From positions 788,195-852,194 of the forward strand of contig NZ_JBGUAZ010000001.1 in assembly GCF_041821085.1 (NCBI RefSeq): a stretch of 64,000 nt of DNA, read 5' to 3'. Origin of the DNA: Natrinema sp. HArc-T2 (GTDB taxonomy: Archaea; Halobacteriota; Halobacteria; Halobacteriales; Natrialbaceae). Shown here one piece after another: positions 1 to 8,812 of this stretch; position 1 is the stretch's first letter, and each line of letters starts with the position of its first letter. The position numbers and the translations under genes are program-made. Below the pieces are notes generated by a model. That model did not search any database, was not told the DNA's origin, and was given only the letters and a program-made list of their open reading frames with translations.

Positions 1-75
1 TCTGTGGCATCTGAATGTGCCAGACGGTCTCGGGCGTGAGTTCGTGCGGGCTAGCAGAGACGGAGCGCTCGTAGC

Positions 76-882
76 TCACAGCCCCCACCCCGGCTGCATT
101 GCCTCGAACTGCTCGGGGTCGTGTCCGTAGACGATTTCGGCGTCGTGACGCCGCTCGAGTGCTTGGATGCGACGGAGGCTGTCGAACCACTCGGTCTTGC
201 CCCAGAGAAGATGCGCTCCGAGCGGAATCTCGTCCTCGAAGTTGTCGGCCATGTAGACCTGATCACCCGTCAAGACGAGCGTCCCCTCGTCGTCTATGTG
301 GATCACCGTCCCGGTGAGCCCTGGTGTGTGGCCGGGGAAGCGGACGAACTCTACGTCCTCGAAGTGTTGCTCGCGGTCCCGGTGTAACACGTGCCAGTTC
401 AGGTCGTGGTCGAAGTCCTCGAGGATATATGCGCCACTTCCCTCGTCGGTCTTCGCGCTGTAATAGGCGAACTTGAGCTCGCGCTCGTGAACGAAGACGG
501 GGACGTCAGTCCCATCGAAGAACTCGAGTCCGCCGGCATGATCGAGGTGCAGGTGGGTCTGGAAGACGTAATCGATGTCGTCGATACCGAATCCGGCCTC
601 GTTGAGGTCGTCGTCGAGCCGATGCTCGTGGGCATCGTGTGGATAGAACGCCTGTACGAGTCCCTCGGGCCAGTGGCCCTCGAGTGCGTCGTGATGCGAG
701 CCGGTATCCCAGAGGATCGTTCCCTCGGGATGGTCGATCACGAGGCTCCAGACCGGAATTTCACCGTAATCGATGTCGGGGTTGGGCTCGTCGTGTGTGC
801 CGAGCACGTGCCCTTCCATCATGTAGTTCATGTCGACCTCGAGGCCACCGCGGTCGAGAACGTGTATGGTAGCATCAACCAT
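76..882 (-). CDS. N-acyl homoserine lactonase-like metallo-beta-lactamase fold hydrolase
   Basis: 268-residue single-domain hydrolase of the metallo-beta-lactamase superfamily, closest in pattern to AttM/AhlD-type lactonases. The metal-binding motif THLHLDHAGG is at about residues 109-118 (H110, H112, D114, H115). Further ligands are His in FPGHTPG (about 185), Asp in LTGDQVY (about 207) and His in VYGHDP (about 254), so the dinuclear zinc site looks complete. There is no signal peptide, so it should act in the cytoplasm. I chose the ATG opening MVDATIHVLDRGG; an in-frame start five codons upstream adds an unlikely MWCCT. It stands alone. The superfamily is certain, but lactone substrate is an inference from family resemblance. 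Confidence 0.85.
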   Translation of the reverse strand: MVDATIHVLDRGGLEVDMNYMMEGHVLGTHDEPNPDIDYGEIPVWSLVIDHPEGTILWDTGSHHDALEGHWPEGLVQAFYPHDAHEHRLDDDLNEAGFGIDDIDYVFQTHLHLDHAGGLEFFDGTDVPVFVHERELKFAYYSAKTDEGSGAYILEDFDHDLNWHVLHRDREQHFEDVEFVRFPGHTPGLTGTVIHIDDEGTLVLTGDQVYMADNFEDEIPLGAHLLWGKTEWFDSLRRIQALERRHDAEIVYGHDPEQFEAMQPGWGL

Positions 883-1153
883 GGTACAACACCACAACTA
901 GGTGACCAGAACCTGGCTAATAATCATTCGGGAGAAAGAACCTGCCACCGGTACGCACCGAGACACCCCGCTGGTGCAAGCCTGGTTGGCGAACCCCTTC
1001 TCTAGTTGATCGCGAACGAGCGAGAATTAGTCATTATGCGGGCACGACTGCCAGAGAACGGGTAACACCGCTTGAACGCACGTAGTGGTTCGTCCAACGT
1101 GACCGACGACAGGGAGTCTCGAGCCGCAAATTGATATAGCTATATTTGATTTA

Positions 1154-1312
1154 TTAGTCCAGTCCAAGACAGACACTCTGACTACGATCATAGTTATGAT
1201 CTGTCCACTGTTCATCCCAGAACCGGACTATGCCAGTGTAAGGATCGGCCACCACGTAGTCGTCTGTACTGTCGAAACTGCTGGACATCTCCCAGTCCAC
1301 TGTGTCTCTCAT
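1154..1312 (-). CDS. small acidic protein (52 aa) downstream of the integrase
   Basis: Short reading frame starting 28 bases after the integrase stop on the same strand, so it could be the third gene of that operon. The peptide is acidic and aromatic, with segments DDYVVADPYTGIVRFWDEQW and TDHNYDRSQS, a composition typical of haloarchaeal proteins rather than of random translation. An internal ATG at codon 9 is an alternative start. Third codon positions are less GC-rich than in neighbouring genes (ACA, AGT, CAT, TAT, AGA occur), which hints at acquired DNA. I recognise no family and give no function. Confidence 0.45.
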   Translation of the reverse strand: MRDTVDWEMSSSFDSTDDYVVADPYTGIVRFWDEQWTDHNYDRSQSVCLGLD

Positions 1313-1340
1313 CAGCGAAATCCCCGTGGGCCGACACCTA

Positions 1341-2387
1341 TTACCAGGTGACAGCGTAGATCGACTCGAGATAGGTCTCCCGGACGCGATCGCCCCAGTT
1401 GTGTGTGTAGGTATCGATCACGTCGCCGGCGACGTCACCCCGGAGGTACTGGACGATTCCCCGATCACCGGTCCGGTCCCGCAGATGTGTGGTGAAGAAG
1501 TGCCGAAAGTAGTGGGGCGTAACGTTCTCCTGGGTCCCGCCGCCGGTACGGTACCAGCCGTGATCGCGAGCGTGTTTTTCGACGATATAGCGGACGTCCG
1601 ACGGCGTGAGCCGCTTGCCCCACGAGTCGCGGGTATCGAGAAAGAGCGGTTGCGCTGTCGATATCGAATCCGGACGGATCGCCAGCCACTCGCATACCGC
1701 CTGCCGAAGTTCGCCGTCGACGGGGACAACCGTGTCCCGCTTTCGCTTGTTCGAGGCTGTCCGTTCTTCGCCGTTGATGGTCGTTCCGCGGGCTGGCTCG
1801 GCAGAGACGAACACCGATTCGGGTCGCTGCTCGAGCCCAACGCGAGGCGTCCACGTAAGATCGAGTGCCGGCGTCTCGAGGTGGAGATCGCGCAGATCGA
1901 GGTTGCAGAGTTCGCCAACGCGCATCCCCGTCTTGAGGAAGGTGACGACGACGGCTCGCTCGAGGGGGTGAGAAATCGAGTCAACGAACGACTGCATTTC
2001 CGGCACCGAAATGTCACGTCGCGTCGGATTCGTCTCGATCGATTCGGACAGCTCCTCCATGACGAGTGCCATCGGGTTATCGTCGAAGACGCCGACGCGA
2101 GTCATGTAGTCGTAGAACCGGTTGAGATAGGAGGCGTAGGTCGCGATCGTGCTGTCTTCGAACTCCCCGCGCAGCGAGTGCACCCAGGCCATACACTCTC
2201 GCCGTTGGGCCGCGCCGACCGCGTCGACATCGAAGCGTGTGTCGAGAAACGCCTCGAAGCGCCGCAGCACTCGCTCGTAGGCCTCGAGCGTCCGCTCGCT
2301 CTTGCCGTGATACCGCTGGTCGTCGAGGAAGTACGCGATCGGATCCGCCACGTCCGCCGGCGCGTCGCCGGTTGGTTCAGTCGCCAT
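1341..2387 (-). CDS. tyrosine recombinase / phage-type integrase
   Basis: 348-residue site-specific recombinase of the XerC/D-like tyrosine recombinase family. Residues about 12-110 form the SAM-like core-binding domain; the catalytic domain follows. Catalytic residues visible are Arg156 in TGMRVGEL, a Lys cluster in NKRKRD (213-218), the H-x-x-R box as PHYFRHFFTTHL (H292, R295) and the nucleophile Tyr327 in DTYTHNW. The usual LGH box is replaced by YLRGD (about 314-318), so its His is missing. I chose the ATG at MATEPTGD because it overlaps the end of the upstream gene by 11 bases, which fits translational coupling; a longer in-frame start adds 29 unlikely residues. No tRNA or obvious att site flanks it. 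Confidence 0.9.
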   Translation of the reverse strand: MATEPTGDAPADVADPIAYFLDDQRYHGKSERTLEAYERVLRRFEAFLDTRFDVDAVGAAQRRECMAWVHSLRGEFEDSTIATYASYLNRFYDYMTRVGVFDDNPMALVMEELSESIETNPTRRDISVPEMQSFVDSISHPLERAVVVTFLKTGMRVGELCNLDLRDLHLETPALDLTWTPRVGLEQRPESVFVSAEPARGTTINGEERTASNKRKRDTVVPVDGELRQAVCEWLAIRPDSISTAQPLFLDTRDSWGKRLTPSDVRYIVEKHARDHGWYRTGGGTQENVTPHYFRHFFTTHLRDRTGDRGIVQYLRGDVAGDVIDTYTHNWGDRVRETYLESIYAVTW

Positions 2388-2772
2388 CGCCACCACCGTC
2401 GACGGTCGTATACCCACCGTGGCGACCGCTGTATCGAATCCGGTTGGTCGCCTGGAGTTCCTCAAGTGTCTCATCCAGTCGCGACTCGATGTCGTCGGAG
2501 ACCGCCTCGAGCAGTTCGTCCCACGAATATGTGTCAGAAGATAGTAGTTCGAGAACCTGTCTTTCGAGGGCGTTACCCCCAGGGTCTACGTCCGAAGAAT
2601 CGGGTTCCGCTACGTCGGGATCGAACCCCTTGCGACCGGCTTGGACCATCGTTCGGACGAACTCGCTCTGGCTCATGTCGAGGTCGTCGGCGTGAGATTG
2701 CCACTCCGCTTTTTGATAGGCCGGAACGTACGTTTTGACAGTTACTCGAGAAGTATCGGTCGAATCGCTCAT
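2377..2772 (-). CDS. integrase-associated DNA-binding protein (DUF5805-like)
   Basis: 131-residue protein directly upstream of and overlapping the integrase. Residues about 8-50 look like a ribbon-helix-helix unit: a beta strand VTVKTYVP, then helices ending SQSEFVRTMVQAGRKGF. Residues about 70-125 resemble a winged helix (LERQVLELLSSDTYSWDELL and a terminal GRHGGYTTV wing). From memory it matches the haloarchaeal DUF5805 family, which is often next to integrases. Its role could be accessory factor or repressor of the recombinase, but that is inference. The start is the ATG at MSDSTDTSR; 13 codons upstream of it another ATG is possible. An AT-rich TATA-like stretch lies at 2824-2834. Confidence 0.8.
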   Translation of the reverse strand: MSDSTDTSRVTVKTYVPAYQKAEWQSHADDLDMSQSEFVRTMVQAGRKGFDPDVAEPDSSDVDPGGNALERQVLELLSSDTYSWDELLEAVSDDIESRLDETLEELQATNRIRYSGRHGGYTTVDGGGDGD

Positions 2773-3376
2773 ACAGCGTTCATCAAACGCGATGATATTC
2801 AATCTACCCATTACTCGAGCTAAGTATATTTATCTCAGTTAATAGTGCCTGAGCAGCGTCAAATATAGTACTACCAGTCCAGATGTGCTTCATATCTGGT
2901 CCTACATAATCAGATATAATATATGGAGAGCTAGTCCCATAGTTCCAGATATGTTGAAGGGGCGCGGCCTCGACAAAGCAACACGTGGTCGACAGTCGTG
3001 TGGCCGATCTGTTTCGTCGTGGCCAAAAGCAGGTTGCATGCTATCGCTCGAGCAAGATCGATTCGCTTGTGTGAATGCACACCGCGACTGAGGACAGCGA
3101 GATTCGGTGACCGACTCGAACTGCCAGAGGAGCAGGATCGCAACGGATGTCGATCCAGTCGTCGAACCCCACACCCCTGTCTCCCCGACTTCCAGCAGTG
3201 TGTCGTGTCCCCTCGCTCGAGTCGAGTCACGCCGATAGGATACGCTCGCTGGTGTGACGAATCGAAACGGCGGACATGAGGTATCACCGGAACGCCTCGA
3301 GTTGTAACCACGAATCGATCCGGATGGTGGCGGAAATCTGTACTATCCGGCTACTGAGGGCGCTTTCGCAGTCGTA

Positions 3377-3484
3377 TACTGTCGGACAACAGTCTGTGAA
3401 CACTCGATCGGGTCTTGACGCCTGTCGTCGCTGGCGACAGCGTCTCGAGTACGATCGATGTGTGATCCGTGTTGTCCGACAGTA
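3377..3484. repeat. 15-base perfect inverted repeat with 78-base spacer
   Basis: TACTGTCGGACAACA at 3377-3391 is matched exactly by its reverse complement at 3470-3484. No flanking target duplication is visible. It could be the ends of a very small mobile-element remnant or the stem of a transcript. The arms share only the core CTGTC with the dispersed palindrome family, so I treat it as separate. Confidence 0.7.
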
Positions 3485-3902
3485 AAGTACGATCATCGTC
3501 AGCAATCTTGACCATGGTGCGACTGTTGTATACGAACCGCGTGCGACGAGCGAACCCGTTTTTCGACACACTTCTAGCGAGTGTTCGTATCCCTCTGTTT
3601 CGATTGGCAGTCAGAGCACGTCAGTTAGATCGTTGAGACAGCTACTCGAGTCATCGACTTGTACGGTTCAGGGGAGAAAGAATCGTTTGAGAACGAATCT
3701 GAGACGCCGCTACCACAGTCGCAGTGGTCTGCACGCATCAGCGGTTCTCGGACCCGCTTCCGGCGGCTGCTACCGGACACCAATCGACGCGAGCGCGTCT
3801 GTCAAGCAAACCAGCTCGTACCGATCACACTCGGACGTAGTCGGCTAATCGCGGACCGTCGTCCGGCACTCGAGTGAGCACGACGATCATCAGGCAACTT
3901 CG

Positions 3903-3992
3903 TCATACGGACTGCTGTCAGTGGGCGTCGGTTGACCCACGACCGCCTCGCGGACCCACACCGTGAGAGAGTGAGAGCAGATCTACACGTGA
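3903..3992. repeat. dispersed palindrome family, copy A (degenerate)
   Basis: The left arm TCATACGGACTGCTGTCAGT at 3903-3922 matches the family consensus. The inner part (GTCGGTTGACCCACGACCG) resembles other copies. The right arm is strongly decayed (GTGAGAGCAGATCTACACG), so this copy no longer forms a full outer stem. It is not next to a recognised gene. Confidence 0.6.
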
Positions 3993-4293
3993 CGGATCCC
4001 GCTCGAGCAGGCGCAGCGTTAACATCGTTTCCAAGCGTGGGCGTCGTTTCCGTCCGGAACCTGTACAGAAAGAGTACAGTCGATCGAAGCGCATAGCGGT
4101 TTGAAAGAGCGACAACAGCTGCACTGTCCGTTTCCAACCCGAGAGTACAGCTGTCGTGGTCGGGTGTGTTCTGCCGATGTGATGCCTCTCGGTCTGTGCA
4201 CTCCCAGTATTGGGACCTGAGTACTGTCTATTCTCGACCTCATAAATTGCATGCGGCTATACGAAGTTCGGGGGTGGCGACACACAGAAACAG

Positions 4294-5877
4294 TCAGATA
4301 TCGTCTTCGTCGACCACCGACGTGTCGTCTGTCGCTTCCCTCGAGTCCCGAAACAATTGATCGGTCGGTTGCTGGCGCTTTCGTACCCGAAGCCGCTCCT
4401 GTAGCTGTTCTTCGATAGCGGTCTGTACCTCGAGTCCCCGATCGGCGTCGATGTCGTACGCCGTTGCGGCCCGACCGAAAAACGAGGCCGAACTGGCAGT
4501 GTCGGCGGTCACGCTGGCGAGATGGCGACGGCGCTGAAAGATCGTCGCCTCGTGGATGACAGCCTGCACCCGGTAGTGGGGTACGATCTTCGTCGTTCGT
4601 CGCCAGAATCCCGTCCGCGTGAGGAAGAATCGCTCGCCGACGCGAAAGCCCCGGTTCGTCCATTTGAGGTGGGCGGCGACGGGGACGACCGCGACGAGGA
4701 CGGCGGCGACGTACCAGCGGTCGAACACCGTGAAGCGCGCGACGAGGTACGCAACGGCGACGAGGGCGGCGACGACCAGCAGGTAGCGAACCATGTACCG
4801 CTCTCGAGCGCGCTTGGGCGGCGACTCGAGATCGACCGGGCCGAAGGGCTCGATCGCACGGGCGAGCGCGGCGACGCGGTCGGCATCAGCGAGGGGAATC
4901 GCGGATTCGGTCCCGCGAGAATTAGATTGGCCAGGGGCGTAGCCGGCAGTCTCGACACTCAACGCGGCGTAACCGAACCAGCGGAAGGGGATCGCTTCCG
5001 AGATCGTCAACGCCTGGACCTTTGCGAGCGGGATCGTCCCGCTGTAGCGCTGGAGGAGGCCGCGCTCGTAGTAGAGTTCGTCGCCGGTGCGAGTGAGCCG
5101 GAAGCCGTAGTAGCGGGTGAACGTGAGGAGCGCACTGATAACCCAGGCGGCGAGCAGAAAGAGCAAGAGCCCCCATGCGAGCGCGAATATCCCGGTTGCT
5201 GGTCCGGGGAGGCCGCCGACACGATCGGCGGGGACCAGCGTGGCGGGATCGAATCCGCTGGCAAACGAGAGCGCGATCCCACCCAGCACGCTCGCACCCG
5301 GATCGATGGTGAAGACGCTCAAGATCGCGAGTTCGCGGGGCTGGATCTCGAAGAGGAGTTCTTCCTCCTCGACCGCCGCTGCTGGGGATTCAGCAGTGGC
5401 TTCCTCACCCTCGAGTGATTCTTCGTCTTCGGCCTCGGTACGTGCCCCCTGTCGCAGTTGCTGTCTGAGGCGACGAGCCTCCGCTTCGGAGACGTACCGA
5501 AGGCTGACCTCGGTTTCGCCACCGCCGGCGGTTTCGATGTGGACGGCGGCGATGCCGAGGAGTCGGTCAGCTATGTTCTGTCTGATGTCGACGTTTTGGA
5601 TCCGTCCCAGCGGAAGTTCGCGAGTGCGACGTGAAAGGACGCCGGAGGTGACATCGAACGTGTCCGCGGTGAGTTCGTATCTGAATCGCTGGTAGTAGGC
5701 GAACTCGTAGACGATTCCCATGATTATCCCGAGGACGACGAGGGCGACGATCGACAGCAGGTCCATCCCGTTGCCGCCCGGCGAGACGACGACGCCGATA
5801 ATGAAGAAGACGAAGCCGGTGTTGAGGCTGCGCGAGAGCGACCGAACGGCGACCGACGCTGGATGGAGTTTCGTCAT
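4294..5877 (-). CDS. bacterial-PH-domain membrane protein, YdbT-like (first pair)
   Basis: 527 residues with three bPH2 (YdbS/YdbT, DUF304) repeats, each with a related block: [17 protein letters not shown] followed by IETAGG, then [18 protein letters not shown] with VETAGY, then [16 protein letters not shown] with DTASS. Hydrophobic segments near residues 15-55, 195-260 and 365-405 anchor it in the membrane. An acidic low-complexity linker (about 145-175) follows the first repeat. It overlaps the upstream YdbS-like gene by four bases (ATGA), so the two are co-translated. The role of this family is unknown; an envelope-associated complex is plausible. A paralogous pair lies at 10.2-12.3 kb. 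Confidence 0.85.
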   Translation of the reverse strand: MTKLHPASVAVRSLSRSLNTGFVFFIIGVVVSPGGNGMDLLSIVALVVLGIIMGIVYEFAYYQRFRYELTADTFDVTSGVLSRRTRELPLGRIQNVDIRQNIADRLLGIAAVHIETAGGGETEVSLRYVSEAEARRLRQQLRQGARTEAEDEESLEGEEATAESPAAAVEEEELLFEIQPRELAILSVFTIDPGASVLGGIALSFASGFDPATLVPADRVGGLPGPATGIFALAWGLLLFLLAAWVISALLTFTRYYGFRLTRTGDELYYERGLLQRYSGTIPLAKVQALTISEAIPFRWFGYAALSVETAGYAPGQSNSRGTESAIPLADADRVAALARAIEPFGPVDLESPPKRARERYMVRYLLVVAALVAVAYLVARFTVFDRWYVAAVLVAVVPVAAHLKWTNRGFRVGERFFLTRTGFWRRTTKIVPHYRVQAVIHEATIFQRRRHLASVTADTASSASFFGRAATAYDIDADRGLEVQTAIEEQLQERLRVRKRQQPTDQLFRDSREATDDTSVVDEDDI

Positions 5878-6362
5878 ACCGCGTCTTCACCCTCGCTCTC
5901 GATCGCAAGTTGACGAAGCGACTCTTGCAGCGCCTCGGCACGTGCCGGCGTCAGGCCTGGAATCGCGACGTCCGAACTCCGCGAACCAGCCGTGTAGACG
6001 ACGACCGTCGCGAGACCGACCGACCGCTCGAGCGGCGAGCGCCGGGAGTCGACGTGCTGGACGCGGACGAAGGGGACGACCGTCTTGGTTCGCGTGAAGA
6101 CGCCCCTGCGGATGTACAGGTCGTCGTCGCGAAGCTCGAACCGCCAGACACCATAGCGTCGCCAGGCAATGAAGATGCGGACGACGGCGAGCGAGACAGC
6201 GATTCCCGCGGCAGTCGGGACGAGAGGGACCGGCACGGCGTCCGAGAAGGGAGTCTGTGAAAGGGCAATCGCCCCGCCGATGAGGAGCCCGCCAAGCACC
6301 ACGGCTCGAGCGAGTGCAAGCGCGAGCCAGACGACTCGGACGCGCGGCGTGAGCCGTTCCAT
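5874..6362 (-). CDS. bacterial-PH-domain membrane protein, YdbS-like (first pair)
   Basis: 162-residue protein with two membrane segments near the N-terminus (about residues 10-60) followed by one bPH2 domain containing [20 protein letters not shown] and VVYTAGSR. It ends SEGEDAV, almost the same as its paralogue at 11832-12293 (SEADDAV). The start is the ATG at [12 protein letters not shown]; upstream in-frame codons give no sensible protein. First gene of a two-gene operon with the YdbT-like protein. Molecular function not established. Confidence 0.85.
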   Translation of the reverse strand: MERLTPRVRVVWLALALARAVVLGGLLIGGAIALSQTPFSDAVPVPLVPTAAGIAVSLAVVRIFIAWRRYGVWRFELRDDDLYIRRGVFTRTKTVVPFVRVQHVDSRRSPLERSVGLATVVVYTAGSRSSDVAIPGLTPARAEALQESLRQLAIESEGEDAV

Positions 6363-6500
6363 ATGTGTCGTGACGGAACTGACTCGATTAAAGGGTGGGA
6401 AAGCGGCGGTCGTTCGCATCGCGTGAGAGAGTCCCCTCGAGACCGACAAGAGCGTCGTCACTCGGGCCAGCGGTGCCAAAAAATACTGCAGCGTAGCTGC

Positions 6501-6734
6501 TCAGTGGGTCGTCGCTCGAACGTCCTCGACGCGATAGAGATCTTCCTGCAGTCCGTCGCCGTCACACTCGTCGTTCGGGCACTCGTAGTGCCAGCCATCC
6601 TGGGTGGCATCCCCCTCTCGGAATCGATCCCCACATACCTGACAGAAGAGTTGTCCCTTTTTGCACGTATCGCGGTGTAACTCGAGTGCGAGCTCGGTCT
6701 GGAACGACTGGTTGCAGTTACGACAGGTGTGCAT
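6501..6734 (-). CDS. small double zinc-finger protein
   Basis: 77 residues. A C2H2-like finger opens the protein (CRNCNQSFQTELALELHRDTC). A second cysteine set follows: CQVCG at about 31-35 and CPNDEC at about 52-57. Haloarchaea encode many such small zinc-binding proteins, some regulatory, but I cannot assign a function. The start is the only ATG in frame. It is a single gene between the first PH-domain operon, on the same strand, and the divergent CNNM gene. Confidence 0.75.
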   Translation of the reverse strand: MHTCRNCNQSFQTELALELHRDTCKKGQLFCQVCGDRFREGDATQDGWHYECPNDECDGDGLQEDLYRVEDVRATTH

Positions 6735-7034
6735 ATTTCATCTGACGCGAGCATTCGTCAAAACTGCTTGGGTTCTTTTATTCCGCTAGATTCGGGTGTG
6801 ATTCGGCGTCACTGCCCCGATTTAGGACCGACGGTCAGGCAAAAAAGAACGCTCGAAATTCGTGTTTACTCGACACCGAGTGGTTCATCTACTGGTGAAT
6901 CGACCATCTCGTGTTCTATGTGTGCACGCACCATTGCTGAGTGTCGAAATAGTGGCAGGTAGGGTCACGAGACTGGGTCAAACCGGCAATAGTCTCCCCG
7001 ACTAATTTCCGTCTGGCGACACAACCGCTCGGCA
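6735..7034. other. intergenic region between divergent genes, nothing recognised
   Basis: 300 bases separating the zinc-finger gene and the CNNM gene. Promoters for both must lie here, but I see no repeat, RNA gene or conserved motif that I can support. Confidence 0.6.
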
Positions 7035-8156
7035 ATGAACTCGCTCGTCATCGGCGGTCGGCTGTTCGCAGGGGTGTTACTCATTCTGGCGAACGCCTTC
7101 TTCGTCGCGATCGAGTTCGCGTTAACCCGCGCTCGGCAGTTCACCAGAGAGGAGTTCGTCGGGGACACGCCCGCACTCGAGCGGGCATGGGCAATGACCG
7201 ACAACCTCGAGCTCTACCTCACCACGTGCCAGGTCGGCATTACGGCCTCGAGTATTGCCGTCGGGATCGTCGCGGAGCCGGCGCTGGCCGCGATATTCGA
7301 ACCGCTGTTCGTGAACACGCCGCTGGCTGCGATCGGCAGCGGAGCGATCATCGCCTTTCTCATCATCAACCTTGTTCACCTGACCCACGGCGAGCAGACA
7401 CCGACGTATCTCGGCGTCGAGCGCTCGCGGCTGGTCTGTCGGTACGGCGCGACACCGCTGTACTGGTTCCACTGGCTCATTTCGCCGATCATCACCCTCG
7501 GCGACGGCATCGCGAAGTTCACCCTCAAGCTCTTCGGGATCGAGATGACCGGCGCGTGGCTCGAGACCGAGGAGGGCGTCATCGAGTCCCGGGCAGATCT
7601 CCGGAACAAGCTCGGTTCGGTCCTCAAGGAGGGAGAGCTCCCGGAAGAACGGCGCGAAGAGGTGATGAACGCGTTTCAGATCGGCGAACAGCCGATCAGC
7701 GAACTGATGGTACCGCCCGAGGAGATCGTCGCGCTCTCGACGACGGACGATCCTGCGGAGAACTTCCGGAAGATGGAGGAGCGCCCACAGACGCGGTATC
7801 CCCTGATCGGCGACAGACTGACCGATTTCCGTGGAATCGTCTACACGCCGGTCCTCGTCAGACATCGCGAGGAACTGGCGAGCGGCGACATCGACTTCGC
7901 GGAACTGGCGGCACCGCCGATGACGCTCTCTCCCGATACGGACGTCAGCGACGCGGTCGACCAGTTCCAGGCGGAAAACCAGGAACTCGCACTGGTGATC
8001 GAAGACAGCGAGGAACGAAGTTCCTCGAGCAGTCGGACCCAGTCCGACGACGGTGCGGTCGTCGGCCTCGTCACCGTAACCGACCTGCTCGAGGCGGTGA
8101 TGGGCGACATCGAGGACCCGCTCGACCAGAGACAGGTCGAAGCGGTCGATCGGTAA
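7035..8156 (+). CDS. CNNM/HlyC-CorC family membrane protein with CBS domains
   Basis: 373 residues. The N-terminal DUF21/CNNM membrane domain (about residues 5-150) has four hydrophobic segments, the first GVLLILANAFFVAIEFALT. A paired CBS region (about 215-365) follows, with MVPPEEIVALSTTDDPAENF in the first and VVGLVTVTDLLEAVMGDIED in the second. Family members are thought to move Mg2+ or other divalent cations, or Na+, across the membrane, with CBS domains sensing nucleotides. The C-terminal CorC_HlyC domain of longer relatives is absent. Substrate is not deducible here. The gene is followed by a stress-protein gene on the same strand. Confidence 0.85.
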   Translation: MNSLVIGGRLFAGVLLILANAFFVAIEFALTRARQFTREEFVGDTPALERAWAMTDNLELYLTTCQVGITASSIAVGIVAEPALAAIFEPLFVNTPLAAIGSGAIIAFLIINLVHLTHGEQTPTYLGVERSRLVCRYGATPLYWFHWLISPIITLGDGIAKFTLKLFGIEMTGAWLETEEGVIESRADLRNKLGSVLKEGELPEERREEVMNAFQIGEQPISELMVPPEEIVALSTTDDPAENFRKMEERPQTRYPLIGDRLTDFRGIVYTPVLVRHREELASGDIDFAELAAPPMTLSPDTDVSDAVDQFQAENQELALVIEDSEERSSSSSRTQSDDGAVVGLVTVTDLLEAVMGDIEDPLDQRQVEAVDR

Positions 8157-8251
8157 TCGGATCGAAACGATGAACGGATCACGCGATGTCGAGAGCGGAC
8201 CACGCGACTGCGCACCTCCGGCTTTTCCGCGTTGCGGTGGAACGGACACCC

Positions 8252-8683
8252 ATGTATCACGACGTTCTGGTACCGACCGACGGCAGCGACTCGAGCACGG
8301 CGGCGGTCGACGAGGCCGTCGCGATCGCCGACGGGGAGGCGGCGACAGTTCACCTTCTCCACGTTATCGACGAGGGAACGGAGATGTCCGCGAGTGCGCC
8401 GGGAATGATCGCGCCGCAGGTCACGGAAACGCTCAAGGAGGAAGCGGAGTCGGCCCTCGACGATGCCGAAAGACGGGCCGAGGATGCCGGCGTGACCTAC
8501 GACCGGACGATCCGCGAGGGCGACCCCCACGAGGTGATCGCGGCCTACTGCGACGATGCGAACATCGATCTCGTCGTCATGGGTGCGAGCGGTCGTTCGG
8601 GATTAAAAGAACAGCTCCTCGGGAGCACGACCGAGCGCGTCATGCGAACGGTCGAGACGTCGGTGCTGATCGCACGACCTTAA
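8252..8683 (+). CDS. universal stress protein (UspA family)
   Basis: 143-residue single UspA domain. The N-terminal strand MYHDVLVPTDGSDSS and the ATP-binding signature VMGASGRSGLKEQLLGSTTE (G-x2-G-x9-G-S/T, about 112-131) are intact, which predicts nucleotide binding. The start is the ATG at MYHDVLVP; longer frames add an unlikely leader. It lies 95 bases after the CNNM gene, so they may share a transcript. Confidence 0.9.
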   Translation: MYHDVLVPTDGSDSSTAAVDEAVAIADGEAATVHLLHVIDEGTEMSASAPGMIAPQVTETLKEEAESALDDAERRAEDAGVTYDRTIREGDPHEVIAAYCDDANIDLVVMGASGRSGLKEQLLGSTTERVMRTVETSVLIARP

Positions 8684-8730
8684 ACGAGTGGCTCACCGGT
8701 TAGTCGAGACGAAAAATCACATTCGGTCGT

Positions 8731-8812
8731 CGTATGGGCTACTGTGAGTCAGGTCCGGTGGGCCCGCCGGACGGTCGCGGTCCCATCGGAACACGTGACA
8801 GGAGACCGTATC
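8731..8812. repeat. dispersed palindrome family, copy B
   Basis: Left arm CGTATGGGCTACTGTGAGTC and right arm GTGACAGGAGACCGTATCA are imperfect inverted copies. Between them lies an inner GC-rich part, GGTGGGCCCGCCGGACGGTC. The final TCA at 8811-8813 is the stop codon of fumC on the minus strand. Confidence 0.8.

Larger units (their letters stand above)
2773..4293. other. 1.5 kb AT-richer intergenic stretch without a convincing gene
   Basis: No frame here has haloarchaeal-type acidic composition or a recognisable domain. The part next to the integrase cluster (2820-2960) is AT-rich and holds 9-base inverted repeats, CATATCTGG at 2891-2899 and CCAGATATG at 2945-2953. A longer inverted repeat lies at 3377-3484 and a copy of the dispersed palindrome family at 3903-3992. 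A 54-codon minus-strand frame opening MVKIADDDRT spans the 3377-3484 repeat, but I cannot support it. The stretch may be decayed or acquired DNA around the integrase. Confidence 0.6.

Noticed and set aside
1..75. C-terminal part of a gene running in from the left edge
   Set aside because: Short frames exist in several phases but none has enough sequence to support a call.
1302..2738. 478-codon plus-strand frame opposite the integrase
   Set aside because: Antisense shadow; the integrase catalytic residues on the minus strand are unambiguous.
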